NCBI GenBank assembly: GCA_900472575.1
Contig: UCIV01000040.1
Location: 37,567-101,566 of the forward strand
From: Hyphomicrobiales bacterium
GTDB lineage: Bacteria > Pseudomonadota > Alphaproteobacteria > Rhizobiales > Rhizobiaceae
DNA length: 64,000 nucleotides
Direction: 5' to 3'
Position 1 is the first letter of the stretch. Each line of letters starts with the position of its first letter. Of this stretch, positions 28,846 to 37,885 are shown one piece after another. The notes below the pieces were generated by a model that saw nothing but the letters and a program-made list of their open reading frames with translations, did not search any database and was not told the DNA's origin. The position numbers were made by a program, and so were the translations under genes.

Positions 28846-28980
28846 TTAAAACAGTACCGGTACGGCCAAAAGTGCAGCCGTGGTTCCAGCGGCAATCATC
28901 AGCATGCTGAAACGAAAGAGTTTTGCGCGGTCATCCGCCTTGGCAATTGCAATGGCGCGGGTACGGCGAGCATTCGGCAT
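28846..28980 (-). CDS. Small single-membrane-segment protein, 44 aa
   Basis: The minus strand has ATG at 28980 with TCGGAGTTCC about 8 nt upstream and a TAA at 28846. The protein starts MPNARRTRAIAIAKADDRAK, a basic cytoplasmic segment. It continues with a hydrophobic helix (LFRFSMLMIAAGTTAALLAV) and ends PVLF. This positive-inside layout is typical of small inner-membrane proteins. It lies between a chemoreceptor promoter and the YhiN-type gene. Function is unknown. Confidence 0.55.
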   Translation of the reverse strand: MPNARRTRAIAIAKADDRAKLFRFSMLMIAAGTTAALLAVPVLF

Positions 28981-29138
28981 GGATTGGAACTCCGAGACGA
29001 TAATCAAACCTATAGTGGCAGCCTTTTTCGATCTTGAACATCAAAATAAGCTGGGATTATGGCAGGATCAGTTCGTTACATTAAGAAGTGCTGAACGATA
29101 ACACCACAACCGGAGCCATGCGGGCGTGAATGCCAGGA

Positions 29139-30323
29139 TCAAAGCGCTTCTCCGCAGACATGGCCCGACGACCACGCCCATTGAAAATTGTAGCCGCCGA
29201 GCCAACCAGTGACGTCGACGCATTCGCCGATGAAGTATAGGCCGGGAACAGACTTTGCCTGCATCGTCTTGGAATCGAGTTCCGAAGTATCGATGCCACC
29301 GAGCGTGACTTCGGCCGTGCGATAACCTTCGGAGCCTGCCGGACGGATTCGCCAGTCCTGGATCGAAGCGGCGACAGCGTCGAAAACCTTGTCTGAACAG
29401 TCCGCAAGCTTCGTTGCCGCGGGATGTTTCTCGGCGAAGAACTGCGCAAGCCGCTTGGGCAGGATATCGGAAAGCGCCGTCTGCACCAACTGCTTGCCGT
29501 TGGCCTTGCGGGCAGCCTTCAGGTCGTCGGCGATCCGGCGATCCGGTTCGATCACGAGCGTGATCTCGTCACCTTCACGCCAATAAGACGAGATCTGCAG
29601 GATCGCGGGACCGCTCAAGCCGCGATGGGTGAAAAGCAGAGCCTCGTGGAAGCTGGTCTTGCCATGGCGGATTTCGGCGGGTGCGGCGATGCCCGAAAGC
29701 GGCGCGAGCTTTTCCAGAAGCCCCGGATCGAGCGTCAGCGGCACGAGGCCAGGGCGGGTTTCGACGAGCTTCAGATCGAACTGCCTGGCGATGTCATAAG
29801 CGAGACCGGTCGCGCCCATTTTCGGGATCGACTTGCCGCCGGTGGCAACGACGACGGAGCCGGCTTCGATCGTCTCGCCGGTGGAGGTGACGATGCGAAA
29901 ACCGTCAGCGCTCCCTTCCACCGAGGTGACGCCGGTCTGGAGTTCGAGCTTGGCCCTTACCGCTTCCATCTCTGACAGCAACATGCGGATGATGTCCTTG
30001 GCGCTTTCATCGCAGAAGAGCTGACCCAGTGTCTTTTCGTGGAAGGCGATGCCGTGGCGGTTCACCAGATCGATAAAATCCTGCGCCGAATACCGGGCGA
30101 GTGCTGATTTGACGAAATGCGGGTTGGAAGAGAGATAATTCTTCGGGCCGGCGTGAATATTGGTGAAGTTGCAGCGACCGCCACCGGAAATGCGGATCTT
30201 CTCGCCCGGAGCCTTGGCGTGGTCGAGAACCAGAACGGAACGCCCACGCGCACCGGCGCGGATCGCGCACATCATGCCGGCGGCACCGGCGCCGAGGATC
30301 ACCACATCGAATTTACGGGCCAA
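29139..30323 (-). CDS. YhiN/HI0933-family FAD-dependent oxidoreductase
   Basis: 394 aa. FAD-binding Rossmann motif VVILGAGAAGMMCAIRAG begins at residue 6. The family marker KIRISGGGRCNFTN follows near 42. ATGGKSIPKMGATG near 162 and the C-terminal GLYFIGECVDVTGWLGGYN complete the HI0933-like flavoprotein fold. Substrate is not established for most members, some of which are annotated as BaiN-like. It is divergent from the puuA-like gene across a 125-bp gap. No functional link can be drawn from the sequence. Confidence 0.9.
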   Translation of the reverse strand: MARKFDVVILGAGAAGMMCAIRAGARGRSVLVLDHAKAPGEKIRISGGGRCNFTNIHAGPKNYLSSNPHFVKSALARYSAQDFIDLVNRHGIAFHEKTLGQLFCDESAKDIIRMLLSEMEAVRAKLELQTGVTSVEGSADGFRIVTSTGETIEAGSVVVATGGKSIPKMGATGLAYDIARQFDLKLVETRPGLVPLTLDPGLLEKLAPLSGIAAPAEIRHGKTSFHEALLFTHRGLSGPAILQISSYWREGDEITLVIEPDRRIADDLKAARKANGKQLVQTALSDILPKRLAQFFAEKHPAATKLADCSDKVFDAVAASIQDWRIRPAGSEGYRTAEVTLGGIDTSELDSKTMQAKSVPGLYFIGECVDVTGWLGGYNFQWAWSSGHVCGEAL

Positions 30324-30448
30324 TCATCACTCCATTGGTTGCCGCTTTCGCTGTTCGACATAGTTCACCCAAAGTCAACGCCTCCCCCTCGCCAATTGCC
30401 GATCGGTGGCTATGATGGGAACATTCGATCAACCTCACCCGGTGTGTC

Positions 30449-31891
30449 ATGCCAACCAAAAAAGCCAATCCCGCTGCAGTTGAAGTCGGTACGGTCGCCA
30501 AGGCCGCCGTCGCCCAACCAACGTTGACCTCGCTTCGCGGCGTGGCAGACTGGCAGGAGGCCGCGGCATGGCTGCGCGCGCGAGGGATCGAAGATATCGA
30601 ATGCATCACGCCCGACCTTGCCGGCGTGCCGCGCGGCAAGATGATGCCGTCGTCGAAATTCACCTCCAACACATCGCTGGCGCTGCCATCGGCGCTCTAC
30701 AGGCACACGATTTCCGGCGAATATCCGGAAGAGACCGAGAGCTTCCGCTACGAGCCGCGCGACAGCGATCTCAAGCTGATGCCGGATCTTTCGACGCTCT
30801 CGGTCGTGCCGTGGGAAACCGATCCGACAGCGCAGGTGATCTGCGACATCGTCAACACGGAAGGCAACGCTGTCGCCTATACGCCGCGCAACGTGCTGAA
30901 GAACGTTGTGCGACTCTACACAGAGCGTGGCTGGAAGCCGGTCGTGGCTCCGGAAATCGAATTTTATCTGGTCGCCAAGAACGACGACCCGGATTATCCG
31001 CTGCATCCGCCGAAGGGCCGTTCCGGCCGCGCGATTCTCGGCGGACAGGGTTATTCGATTGCCGGCATCAACGAGTTTGACGAGTTGATCGACGATATCT
31101 ACCACTTCTCCGAAAAGCAGGGACTGGAGATCGATACGCTGATCCACGAAGAAGGACCGGCGCAGCTCGAAATCAACCTGCGTCACGGCGATCCGGTGGA
31201 ACTGGCCGACCAGGTATTCATGTTCAAGCGGACGATCCGCGAAGCGGCGATGAAACACGGCATCTACGCGACCTTCATGGCCAAGCCGATGCAGGGCCAG
31301 GCGGGGTCGGCCATGCACATCCACCAATCCGTCGTCGATATCGATACGGGCAAGAACATCTTCTCGCAGAAGGACGGCAAACCTTCGAAGGAATTCTTCC
31401 AGTTCATCGGCGGGATGCAGACCTATATTCCGAAGGCGCTGGTGATGATGGCGCCTTACGTGAACTCCTACCGCCGCCTGACGCCGGACATGGCGGCGCC
31501 GGTCAATACCGCCTGGGGTTACGACAACCGCACGACGGCTTTCCGCGTGCCGGTTTCCGATCCGGTGGCAAGGCGCGTCGAAAACCGGCTGCCGAGTTCG
31601 GATGCCAATCCGTATCTGGCACTCGCTGCGTCGCTCGGTTGCGGTTTGCTCGGCATCATGAACAAGATCGATCCGACACCGCCGACGGACGAATCCGCCA
31701 ACGAAGGCGCGATCGACCTGCCGCGCGATCTCCTGAAAGCTGTCTCGCTGCTGGAAGAGGAGCCGGCGCTGGCGGAGGTGTTCAGCAAGGAGTTCATCGG
31801 TATCTATGCAGGCGTCAAACGCGGGGAATTCGAGACCTTCATGCAGGTGATCAGCCCGTGGGAGCGCGAGTTCCTGCTTCTCAACGTTTAA
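30449..31891 (+). CDS. puuA: Glutamine synthetase-family protein, probable gamma-glutamylputrescine synthetase
   Basis: 480 aa. The GS fold is clear: N-terminal domain with DLAGVPRGKMMPS, then catalytic-domain landmarks VAPEIEFYLV, EEGPAQLEINLRHGDP, GSAMHIHQS, AWGYDNRTTAFRVP and NPYLALAASLGCG. The N-terminus has a 40-residue extension and the usual adenylylation motif is not evident. That is the pattern of GS-like enzymes acting on amines. The next gene, 10 bp away, is an oxidase of the PuuB type, so ligation of glutamate to putrescine followed by oxidation is the likely pathway. A putrescine importer lies 8 kb away. The exact amine substrate is inferred. Confidence 0.8.
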   Translation: MPTKKANPAAVEVGTVAKAAVAQPTLTSLRGVADWQEAAAWLRARGIEDIECITPDLAGVPRGKMMPSSKFTSNTSLALPSALYRHTISGEYPEETESFRYEPRDSDLKLMPDLSTLSVVPWETDPTAQVICDIVNTEGNAVAYTPRNVLKNVVRLYTERGWKPVVAPEIEFYLVAKNDDPDYPLHPPKGRSGRAILGGQGYSIAGINEFDELIDDIYHFSEKQGLEIDTLIHEEGPAQLEINLRHGDPVELADQVFMFKRTIREAAMKHGIYATFMAKPMQGQAGSAMHIHQSVVDIDTGKNIFSQKDGKPSKEFFQFIGGMQTYIPKALVMMAPYVNSYRRLTPDMAAPVNTAWGYDNRTTAFRVPVSDPVARRVENRLPSSDANPYLALAASLGCGLLGIMNKIDPTPPTDESANEGAIDLPRDLLKAVSLLEEEPALAEVFSKEFIGIYAGVKRGEFETFMQVISPWEREFLLLNV

Positions 31892-31901
31892 GGTGAGCAG
31901 C

Positions 31902-33191
31902 ATGGATACATGGCAGAGCCCGATCGCGCCGGGTCTTTCCTGGTATCAGGCGAGCGTCGAGGAACGCCCCACCTATCCCACACTCGACGGCTCGCAGGCG
32001 GTGGATGTAACGATCATCGGCGGCGGCTATACCGGATTGCAGGCAGCCTGTAATCTGGCGGCTTCCGGCGTCTCCGTGGCGCTGATCGAAGGCGGGCACT
32101 TCGGCGATGGCGGCTCCGGCCGCAATGGCGGGCAGCTCGGCACCGGGCAGCGCTGGTGGCCGGAAGAGGCCGAGAAGGAACTGGGCTACGAACGCTCCAA
32201 GCTTTTGTTCGAAATGGCAGAAAACGCCAAGCGGCATCTCCACGATTTTGCGACACTGCATGGCATAGACATGGATTACATGCCGGGCCAGCTCAACGTG
32301 TCACACAAACCGGGATATGAGCGCGATTACCGCGCCAATGCGGAGATCGCCGCTGAACGCTATGACTATCCGTACATGACATTCATGGACAAGGCGGAGA
32401 CGGAAGAGCGGGTCGGCACCAAGGATTATTATTGCGGCGTGCGTGATATCGGCACCGGCCATATCCACCCACTGAAATTCCTGATCGGTCTGGCGAAAGT
32501 GGCCAAGGCCGCAGGCGCCGGCATTTACGAGAATACCAGAGCGACGGCGATCCGCCGCGAGGGTACCAAGATCAGGGTCGAGACGCCGAGAGGCACGCTG
32601 ACATCCGACCGGGTGCTGATCGCCACCAATGCATATATCGGCGATCTCGAACCGGTCACCTCAGCGCATGTGATGCCGATCGGCTCGTTCATCGCGGCAA
32701 CCGAGCCGCTCGATGCTTTCCCGCATGTCATTCCGGGCATGGAGGCTGTCTGCGACAGCCGCTTCGTGGTGCGCTATTTCCGCAAGTCGAAGGATAACCG
32801 GCTGCTGTTCGGCGGCCGCGAGGTCTATTCCTCGAAAGATCCGAGCGATACGGCGGAGGCGATACGGCAGCAGATCGTCACCACCTATCCGGCGCTAAAG
32901 GCCGTTAAAATAACCCATGCATGGGGTGGCAATGTCGGGATCACCCTGCCGCGCCGGCCCTTCGTGCGCGAGGTCATGCCGGGCGTGACTGCGATCGGCG
33001 GATATTCCGGCCATGGCGTGATGCTGTCAAATTATTGTGGCAAGCTTTATGCTGAAATGGTCGCCGGGCGAAAGAGTGAGCTTGACGTGCTTGCCGATCT
33101 CAAAATTCCAGCATTCCCCGGAGGACATGCGATGCGTAAACCACTGCTTTTCCTTGCATTAACCTGGTTTGCGCTAAGAGACCGTATTTGA
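31902..33191 (+). CDS. puuB: FAD-dependent oxidase, probable gamma-glutamylputrescine oxidase
   Basis: 429 aa from ATG 31902 with AGGTGAG upstream overlapping the end of the previous gene. DAO-family flavoprotein: Rossmann motif VTIIGGGYTGLQAA near residue 31, SGRNGGQLGTGQRWW near 70 (the FAD-contacting SGRNGG of PuuB/OrdL proteins), and C-terminal AIGGYSGHGVMLSN. The N-terminal SWYQASVEERPTYPTL is typical of PuuB-like oxidases. It would oxidise the gamma-glutamylated amine to the aldehyde. The downstream dehydrogenase and hydrolase genes of the full Puu pathway are not adjacent. Confidence 0.85.
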   Translation: MDTWQSPIAPGLSWYQASVEERPTYPTLDGSQAVDVTIIGGGYTGLQAACNLAASGVSVALIEGGHFGDGGSGRNGGQLGTGQRWWPEEAEKELGYERSKLLFEMAENAKRHLHDFATLHGIDMDYMPGQLNVSHKPGYERDYRANAEIAAERYDYPYMTFMDKAETEERVGTKDYYCGVRDIGTGHIHPLKFLIGLAKVAKAAGAGIYENTRATAIRREGTKIRVETPRGTLTSDRVLIATNAYIGDLEPVTSAHVMPIGSFIAATEPLDAFPHVIPGMEAVCDSRFVVRYFRKSKDNRLLFGGREVYSSKDPSDTAEAIRQQIVTTYPALKAVKITHAWGGNVGITLPRRPFVREVMPGVTAIGGYSGHGVMLSNYCGKLYAEMVAGRKSELDVLADLKIPAFPGGHAMRKPLLFLALTWFALRDRI

Positions 33192-33215
33192 GGCCGACAT
33201 TCGGACTAGCCTTTT

Positions 33216-33230
33216 TAAATCGATTAGCAT
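33216..33230 (+). promoter_or_regulatory. Candidate operator shared with xfp
   Basis: TAAATCGATTAGCAT lies 37 bp before the zwf start and is identical to the element before xfp (3134-3148). It sits in a 76-bp gap after puuB, where the zwf-pgl-edd promoter must also lie. Confidence 0.5.
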
Positions 33231-33267
33231 AAGACACACCCCAACCACATACGACGAAAGTTGAGCG

Positions 33268-34746
33268 ATGAGCAGCCAGATCATTCCAGTGGAACCATTC
33301 GATTGCATCGTCTTCGGCGCGACCGGCGACCTTGCGGAGCGCAAGCTTCTTCCGGCTCTGTATCACCGGCAGATCGAAGGCCAGTTCACGGAGCCGACGC
33401 GCATCATCGGCGCGTCCCGCAGCGCGCTTTCCAATGAAGAATACCGTAAGTTCGCCGAGGATGCGCTCAAGGAGCATCTGAAGAAGGGCGAATATGACGA
33501 GGCCCAGGTCAAGGCCTTCTGCGAGCGCATCTTCTACATTTCCGTCGATGCCAAGTCCGATCAGGGCTGGGACAAGCTGAAGAAGATTCTCGACGAGGGC
33601 ACCGGCAAGGAGCGCATTCGCGCCTTCTATCTGGCCGTTGCGCCGGCGATTTTCGGCGCGATTTCGGAAAAGATCCGCGACCACAAGCTGATCACCAAGT
33701 CGACCCGCATCGTCGTCGAAAAGCCGATCGGCCGTGACCTCGCCTCGGCGCTGGAACTGAACGACACGATCGGCAAGGTGTTCAAGGAAGAGCAAATCTA
33801 CCGTATCGACCACTATCTGGGCAAGGAAACCGTCCAGAACCTGATGGCGCTGCGTTTTGCCAATGCGCTTTACGAGCCGCTTTGGAACGCCAACTATATC
33901 GACCACGTGCAGATCACTGTCGCCGAAGCTGTCGGCCTTGAAGGTCGCGCCGGTTATTATGACACGGCCGGCGCACTGCGCGACATGGTGCAGAACCATA
34001 TCATGCAGCTGCTTTGCCTTGTTGCGATGGAAACCCCGTCTTCGATGAATTCCGAAGCGGTGCGTGACGAGAAGCTCAAGGTACTGCGGGCGCTGAAGCC
34101 CATCACCGCCGACAATTGCGAAGTGATGACGGTGCGCGGGCAGTACCGCGCCGGTGCCTCCGCGGGCGGCCCGGTCAAGGGTTATCTCGAAGAGCTGGAA
34201 GGTGGCGTTTCCAACACCGAAACCTTCGTCGCCATCAAGGCCGAGATCGGCAACTGGCGCTGGGCCGGCGTTCCCTTCTACATCCGCACGGGCAAGCGCC
34301 TTGCGAGCCGCGTTTCGGAAATCGTGATTTCCTTCAAGCCTGTGCCGCACAACATTTTCGACACGGCAGCGGGCCGGATTTCGGCCAACCAGCTGATCAT
34401 CCGCCTGCAGCCGGACGAAGGCGTCAAGCAGTCGCTGATGATCAAGGACCCAGGCCCGGGCGGCATGCGCCTGCGCAATGTTTCGCTCGACATGAGCTTT
34501 GCCGAAGCCTTCAACGCACGCAGCCCGGACGCCTACGAGCGCCTGCTGATGGACACGATCCGTGCCAACCAGACGCTGTTCATGCGCCGCGACGAAGTGG
34601 AGGCGGCTTGGGAATGGGTCGATCCTATCCTCAAGGGCTGGGAAGAGACCGGACAGGTGGCGCAGGGTTACACGGCCGGCACCTGGGGTCCGAGCCAGGC
34701 GATTGCACTGATCGAGCGTGACGGCCGCACTTGGCACGAAGGCTGA
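33268..34746 (+). CDS. zwf: Glucose-6-phosphate 1-dehydrogenase
   Basis: 492 aa. It oxidises glucose 6-phosphate to 6-phosphogluconolactone with NADP (or NAD). The coenzyme loop FGATGDLAERKLLPALYH begins near residue 16. The active-site signature RIDHYLGKE lies near 179. VEKPIGRDLASA and FYIRTGKRL are also present. First gene of zwf-pgl-edd, which together convert glucose 6-phosphate to 2-keto-3-deoxy-6-phosphogluconate for the Entner-Doudoroff pathway, the main sugar route in rhizobia. The promoter region holds the TAAATCGATTAGCAT element. Confidence 0.97.
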   Translation: MSSQIIPVEPFDCIVFGATGDLAERKLLPALYHRQIEGQFTEPTRIIGASRSALSNEEYRKFAEDALKEHLKKGEYDEAQVKAFCERIFYISVDAKSDQGWDKLKKILDEGTGKERIRAFYLAVAPAIFGAISEKIRDHKLITKSTRIVVEKPIGRDLASALELNDTIGKVFKEEQIYRIDHYLGKETVQNLMALRFANALYEPLWNANYIDHVQITVAEAVGLEGRAGYYDTAGALRDMVQNHIMQLLCLVAMETPSSMNSEAVRDEKLKVLRALKPITADNCEVMTVRGQYRAGASAGGPVKGYLEELEGGVSNTETFVAIKAEIGNWRWAGVPFYIRTGKRLASRVSEIVISFKPVPHNIFDTAAGRISANQLIIRLQPDEGVKQSLMIKDPGPGGMRLRNVSLDMSFAEAFNARSPDAYERLLMDTIRANQTLFMRRDEVEAAWEWVDPILKGWEETGQVAQGYTAGTWGPSQAIALIERDGRTWHEG

Positions 34747-34751
34747 AGACC

Positions 34752-35450
34752 ATGGCATCGACTTTTCATGAGTTTGCCAATGGAGCCGATCTCGCCGAAG
34801 CGCTAGCCGACAAGGTTGCCAGGCAGCTTTCCGCAGCGATCTCGAAAAAGGGAGCGGCGTCCATCGCCGTTTCCGGCGGGTCGACGCCGAAACGCTTCTT
34901 CGAGGCGCTTTCGGGCAAGGATCTCGACTGGACGAAGGTTACCGTGACGCTGGTCGACGAACGTTTCGTGCCGGCCGACAGCCCACGGTCCAATCATCTT
35001 CTGGTCGCAACGCATCTGCTCAAGGACAAGGCTGCGGCCACGACCTTCATCCCGCTCTATCACGAAGCGGCAACGATCGATGCAGCCGCGGAAATTGCCA
35101 CCGGAAAGACGGCTTCGATCTGCAATCCGTTCGATGTCGCGATCCTCGGCATGGGCGGCGACGGGCATACAGCATCGTTCTTTCCGCGTGGCAATCATCT
35201 TGCCAAAGCGCTCAATCTTTCGACGCCGCGCGGCGTGATGACCATGGCGGCGGAAGGTGCAGGCGAAGAGCGGCTGACCTTCACTTTCTCCAGCCTCTCC
35301 GATGCGCACCTGCTGGTGCTGCATATCGAGGGCCAGGAGAAAAAGGACGTGCTGGCGAAGGCTGAAGCCGGATCGGACGAGAAGAACATGCCGATCCGCG
35401 CTGTACTCACCAGAGCGGTTTCGCCGCTCGAGATCTACTGGGCGCCCTGA
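34752..35450 (+). CDS. pgl: 6-phosphogluconolactonase
   Basis: 232 aa from ATG 34752, 5 bp after zwf, so translationally close. It hydrolyses 6-phosphogluconolactone to 6-phosphogluconate. The DevB/SOL-type fold is recognised from AVSGGSTPKRFFEAL near residue 40, VTLVDERFVPADSPRSN near 70, AILGMGGDGHTASFFP near 130 and a Lys/Arg-rich C-terminus ending SPLEIYWAP. Length is normal (about 230). Confidence 0.95.
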   Translation: MASTFHEFANGADLAEALADKVARQLSAAISKKGAASIAVSGGSTPKRFFEALSGKDLDWTKVTVTLVDERFVPADSPRSNHLLVATHLLKDKAAATTFIPLYHEAATIDAAAEIATGKTASICNPFDVAILGMGGDGHTASFFPRGNHLAKALNLSTPRGVMTMAAEGAGEERLTFTFSSLSDAHLLVLHIEGQEKKDVLAKAEAGSDEKNMPIRAVLTRAVSPLEIYWAP

Positions 35451-35503
35451 GGCACCTATCGTCCGCCTGGCGCTCGTCAGGCGGCAACACATTGACGAGA
35501 CAT

Positions 35504-35543
35504 GCAATCCCGGTGGCTTTGGCCTCTCCCAAGCCGGGATTGC
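35504..35543 (+). promoter_or_regulatory. 10-bp hairpin just before the edd ribosome site
   Basis: GCAATCCCGG (35504-35513) pairs perfectly with CCGGGATTGC (35534-35543). A small inner stem CTTTGG/CCAAG lies in the loop. The edd ribosome site GAAGGAGG follows 3 nt later. A second hairpin, CCGCCTG/CAGGCGG, lies at 35463-35482. These may mark RNA processing or tune edd translation relative to zwf-pgl. Confidence 0.55.
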
Positions 35544-35560
35544 CCGAAGGAGGTTTTGAC

Positions 35561-37378
35561 ATGGCGGCGCATTCCAGCATTCAGGCGATCACGGCAAGGA
35601 TCATCGAGCGATCCAAACCGCATCGCGAGGCCTATCTCGACCGATTGCAACGGGCGGTCGCCAAGGGGCCGCACCGGGCGGTTCTTTCCTGCGGGAACCT
35701 GGCACATGGATTTGCCGTCTGTTCCCCCGCCGAGAAGGACGCGCTGTCCGGAGACGTCGTTCCGAACCTCGGCATCATCACGGCCTATAACGACATGCTC
35801 TCGGCGCATCAGCCCTATGAGACATTTCCGCCGATCATCCGGGAAGCTGCCCGTGAAGCGGGCGGCATTGCACAGGTGGCAGGTGCGGTTCCGGCCATGT
35901 GCGACGGCGTCACGCAGGGCCAGCCGGGCATGGAACTGTCGCTGTTCTCGCGGGATACGATCGCCATGGCGGCCGGTATCGGCCTTTCCCACAACATGTT
36001 CGACGCTTCCGTCTATCTCGGCATCTGCGACAAGATCGTGCCTGGCCTGGTGATTGCCGCGCTTTCCTTTGGACACCTGCCGGCCGTGTTCATTCCGGCC
36101 GGTCCGATGACCTCGGGCCTGCCCAATGACGAGAAGTCGCGCATTCGCCAGCTCTATGCGGAAGGCAAGGTCGGTCGCACCGAGCTTCTGGAAGCCGAAT
36201 CCAAGTCCTATCATGGTCCCGGCACCTGCACCTTCTATGGCACGGCCAATTCCAACCAGATGCTGATGGAGATCATGGGCTTCCATATGCCCGGCGCCTC
36301 CTTCGTCAATCCCGGCACGCCGCTGCGCGAAGCGCTCACCCGCGAAGCCGCCAAGCGGGCTCTGGCGATCACCGCCATGGGCAATGAATTTACACCGGCC
36401 GGCGAGATGATCGACGAACGCTCGATCGTCAACGGCGTCGTCGGCTTGCATGCGACGGGCGGATCGACCAATCACACCATGCACCTTGTCGCAATGGCGC
36501 GGGCTGCAGGCATTCACCTGACCTGGCAGGATATTTCCGAGCTTTCGGATACCGTACCGCTTCTCGCCCGCGTCTATCCGAACGGGCTTGCCGACGTGAA
36601 CCATTTCCACGCTGCCGGCGGCATGGGTTTCCTGATCAGGCAGCTTCTTCGCGGCGGTTATGTGCATGACGACGTGCGCACCGTCTTCGGTCACGGGCTG
36701 GAAGCCTATACGGTCGAAGCCAAGCTCAGCGCAGACGGACAGGTGACGCGTGAAAGCGTGCCGGAGGTCAGCGGTGACTCGAAGGTTCTGACCACCGTCG
36801 ACCAGCCGTTCCAGAAGACCGGCGGGTTGAAGATGCTTTCCGGCAATATCGGCCATGGCGTCATCAAGATTTCGGCCGTCAAGCCGGAGCGCCATGTGAT
36901 CGAGGCACCGGCCGTGATCTTCAACGACCAGCAGGGCCTGCAGGATGCGTTCAAGCGCGGCGAGCTAAACCGTGACTTCATTGCCGTCGTCCGCTTCCAG
37001 GGACCGAAGGCGAACGGCATGCCGGAACTTCACCGCCTGACGCCCCCGCTCGGCGTGTTGCAGGACCGCGGCTTCAAGGTCGCCCTCGTCACCGACGGCC
37101 GCATGTCGGGCGCATCCGGCAAGGTGCCGGCAGCAATCCACATGACGCCGGAAGCTTCCGACGGCGGCGCGATCGCGAAAATCCGCGAAGGCGACATGAT
37201 CCGTCTCGACGCAGTTGCCGGAACGCTGGAAGTGCTGGTGGACGCAGCGGAATTCGATGCACGCACGCCGGCCGAAGCCGATCTTTCCGAAAACGAATTC
37301 GGTATGGGCCGCGAGCTGTTCTCCGCCTTCCGCCGCAATGTCGGCAGGGCTGATCAGGGCGCAAGCGTTTTTGCCTGA
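35561..37378 (+). CDS. edd: Phosphogluconate dehydratase
   Basis: 605 aa from ATG 35561, with GAAGGAGG 7 nt upstream. An in-frame ATG-like start at 35492 lacks a site. It converts 6-phosphogluconate to 2-keto-3-deoxy-6-phosphogluconate. It is an IlvD/Edd-family iron-sulfur dehydratase: the cluster cysteines are in the contexts VLSCGNLAHG, PAMCDGVTQG and GTCTFYGTANSN. Also present are GITAYNDMLSAHQPY-type and GLHATGGSTNHTMHLVA segments and VTDGRMSGASGKVP near 535. Length fits the family (about 605). The aldolase gene eda is not in the window. Confidence 0.97.
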   Translation: MAAHSSIQAITARIIERSKPHREAYLDRLQRAVAKGPHRAVLSCGNLAHGFAVCSPAEKDALSGDVVPNLGIITAYNDMLSAHQPYETFPPIIREAAREAGGIAQVAGAVPAMCDGVTQGQPGMELSLFSRDTIAMAAGIGLSHNMFDASVYLGICDKIVPGLVIAALSFGHLPAVFIPAGPMTSGLPNDEKSRIRQLYAEGKVGRTELLEAESKSYHGPGTCTFYGTANSNQMLMEIMGFHMPGASFVNPGTPLREALTREAAKRALAITAMGNEFTPAGEMIDERSIVNGVVGLHATGGSTNHTMHLVAMARAAGIHLTWQDISELSDTVPLLARVYPNGLADVNHFHAAGGMGFLIRQLLRGGYVHDDVRTVFGHGLEAYTVEAKLSADGQVTRESVPEVSGDSKVLTTVDQPFQKTGGLKMLSGNIGHGVIKISAVKPERHVIEAPAVIFNDQQGLQDAFKRGELNRDFIAVVRFQGPKANGMPELHRLTPPLGVLQDRGFKVALVTDGRMSGASGKVPAAIHMTPEASDGGAIAKIREGDMIRLDAVAGTLEVLVDAAEFDARTPAEADLSENEFGMGRELFSAFRRNVGRADQGASVFA

Positions 37379-37402
37379 GGCACAGGCTGCGGATCAAACA
37401 GC

Positions 37403-37432
37403 AAAAAGGCGGCCCGGTGGCCGCCTTTTTTG
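37403..37432. terminator. Bidirectional terminator after edd
   Basis: AAAAAGGCGGCC-CGGT-GGCCGCCTTTTTT. The stem has A and T tracts on both sides and separates edd from the convergent PilZ-like gene. Confidence 0.92.
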
Positions 37433-37448
37433 TGTCTATCGATCTATC

Positions 37449-37805
37449 TTACCAGGTGCGGATATCCATCTTGTGGTCCCGGTGCCTTGGATGCGTGGAG
37501 AAGACGAAGATGCGGTTGAGTTCCTTATCGCTCAGCAGGCGCAGGAAGCGGACTTCGATCGTGTTGTTCATGTTGACGCGCATCAGGACACAACCAACCT
37601 TGTTGATGCGGGCATCGGGGATATCGAGATAGAATTGCTGAGGAAGATTATATTGCGTCAGCAGGCCAAGGACCGCGCCGCTCTGAGAAATCTGCACGAC
37701 GTCGCAGCGGCGCTGCGCCATGTTGAGGACTGCCTTTTCGGTATATTCAATGCGGCCAGCATTCATCGTATCTTCCATCTTGAACCGCTGTTCGCGGTCA
37801 TACAT
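37449..37805 (-). CDS. Small PilZ-like domain protein
   Basis: 118 aa from ATG 37805 with AACAAGGAAGAG upstream. The longer frame to 37859 is less likely. The segment RRCDVVQISQSGAVLGL resembles the D/N-x-S-x-x-G loop of PilZ domains, and DREQRF near the start could supply the Arg motif. Strands such as QQFYLDIPD and GCVLMRVN and the charged C-terminus EVRFLRLLSDKELNRIF also fit a small PilZ fold. PilZ domains bind cyclic di-GMP, but the motif is imperfect here, so binding is unproven. It is monocistronic between edd and the agl operon. Confidence 0.6.
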   Translation of the reverse strand: MYDREQRFKMEDTMNAGRIEYTEKAVLNMAQRRCDVVQISQSGAVLGLLTQYNLPQQFYLDIPDARINKVGCVLMRVNMNNTIEVRFLRLLSDKELNRIFVFSTHPRHRDHKMDIRTW

Positions 37806-37862
37806 GAAAGACTCTTCCTTGTTCAGATAATGATTTTTGTTAATTGGCGCCGCACCCACGAC

Positions 37863-37885
37863 TATACTCCTATACTTACAGGAGA
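37863..37885. repeat. Short direct and inverted repeats upstream of the PilZ-like gene
   Basis: CTATACTC is followed directly by CTATACTT, and CTCCT/AGGAG forms an overlapping inverted repeat. This is 58 bp before the PilZ-like start and could be part of its promoter or an operator. Confidence 0.3.

Noticed and set aside
30410..31903. 497-aa minus-strand frame opposite the puuA-like gene
   Set aside because: Shadow of the glutamine synthetase-family gene.
33100..34758. 552-aa minus-strand frame opposite zwf
   Set aside because: Shadow of glucose-6-phosphate dehydrogenase, no independent support.
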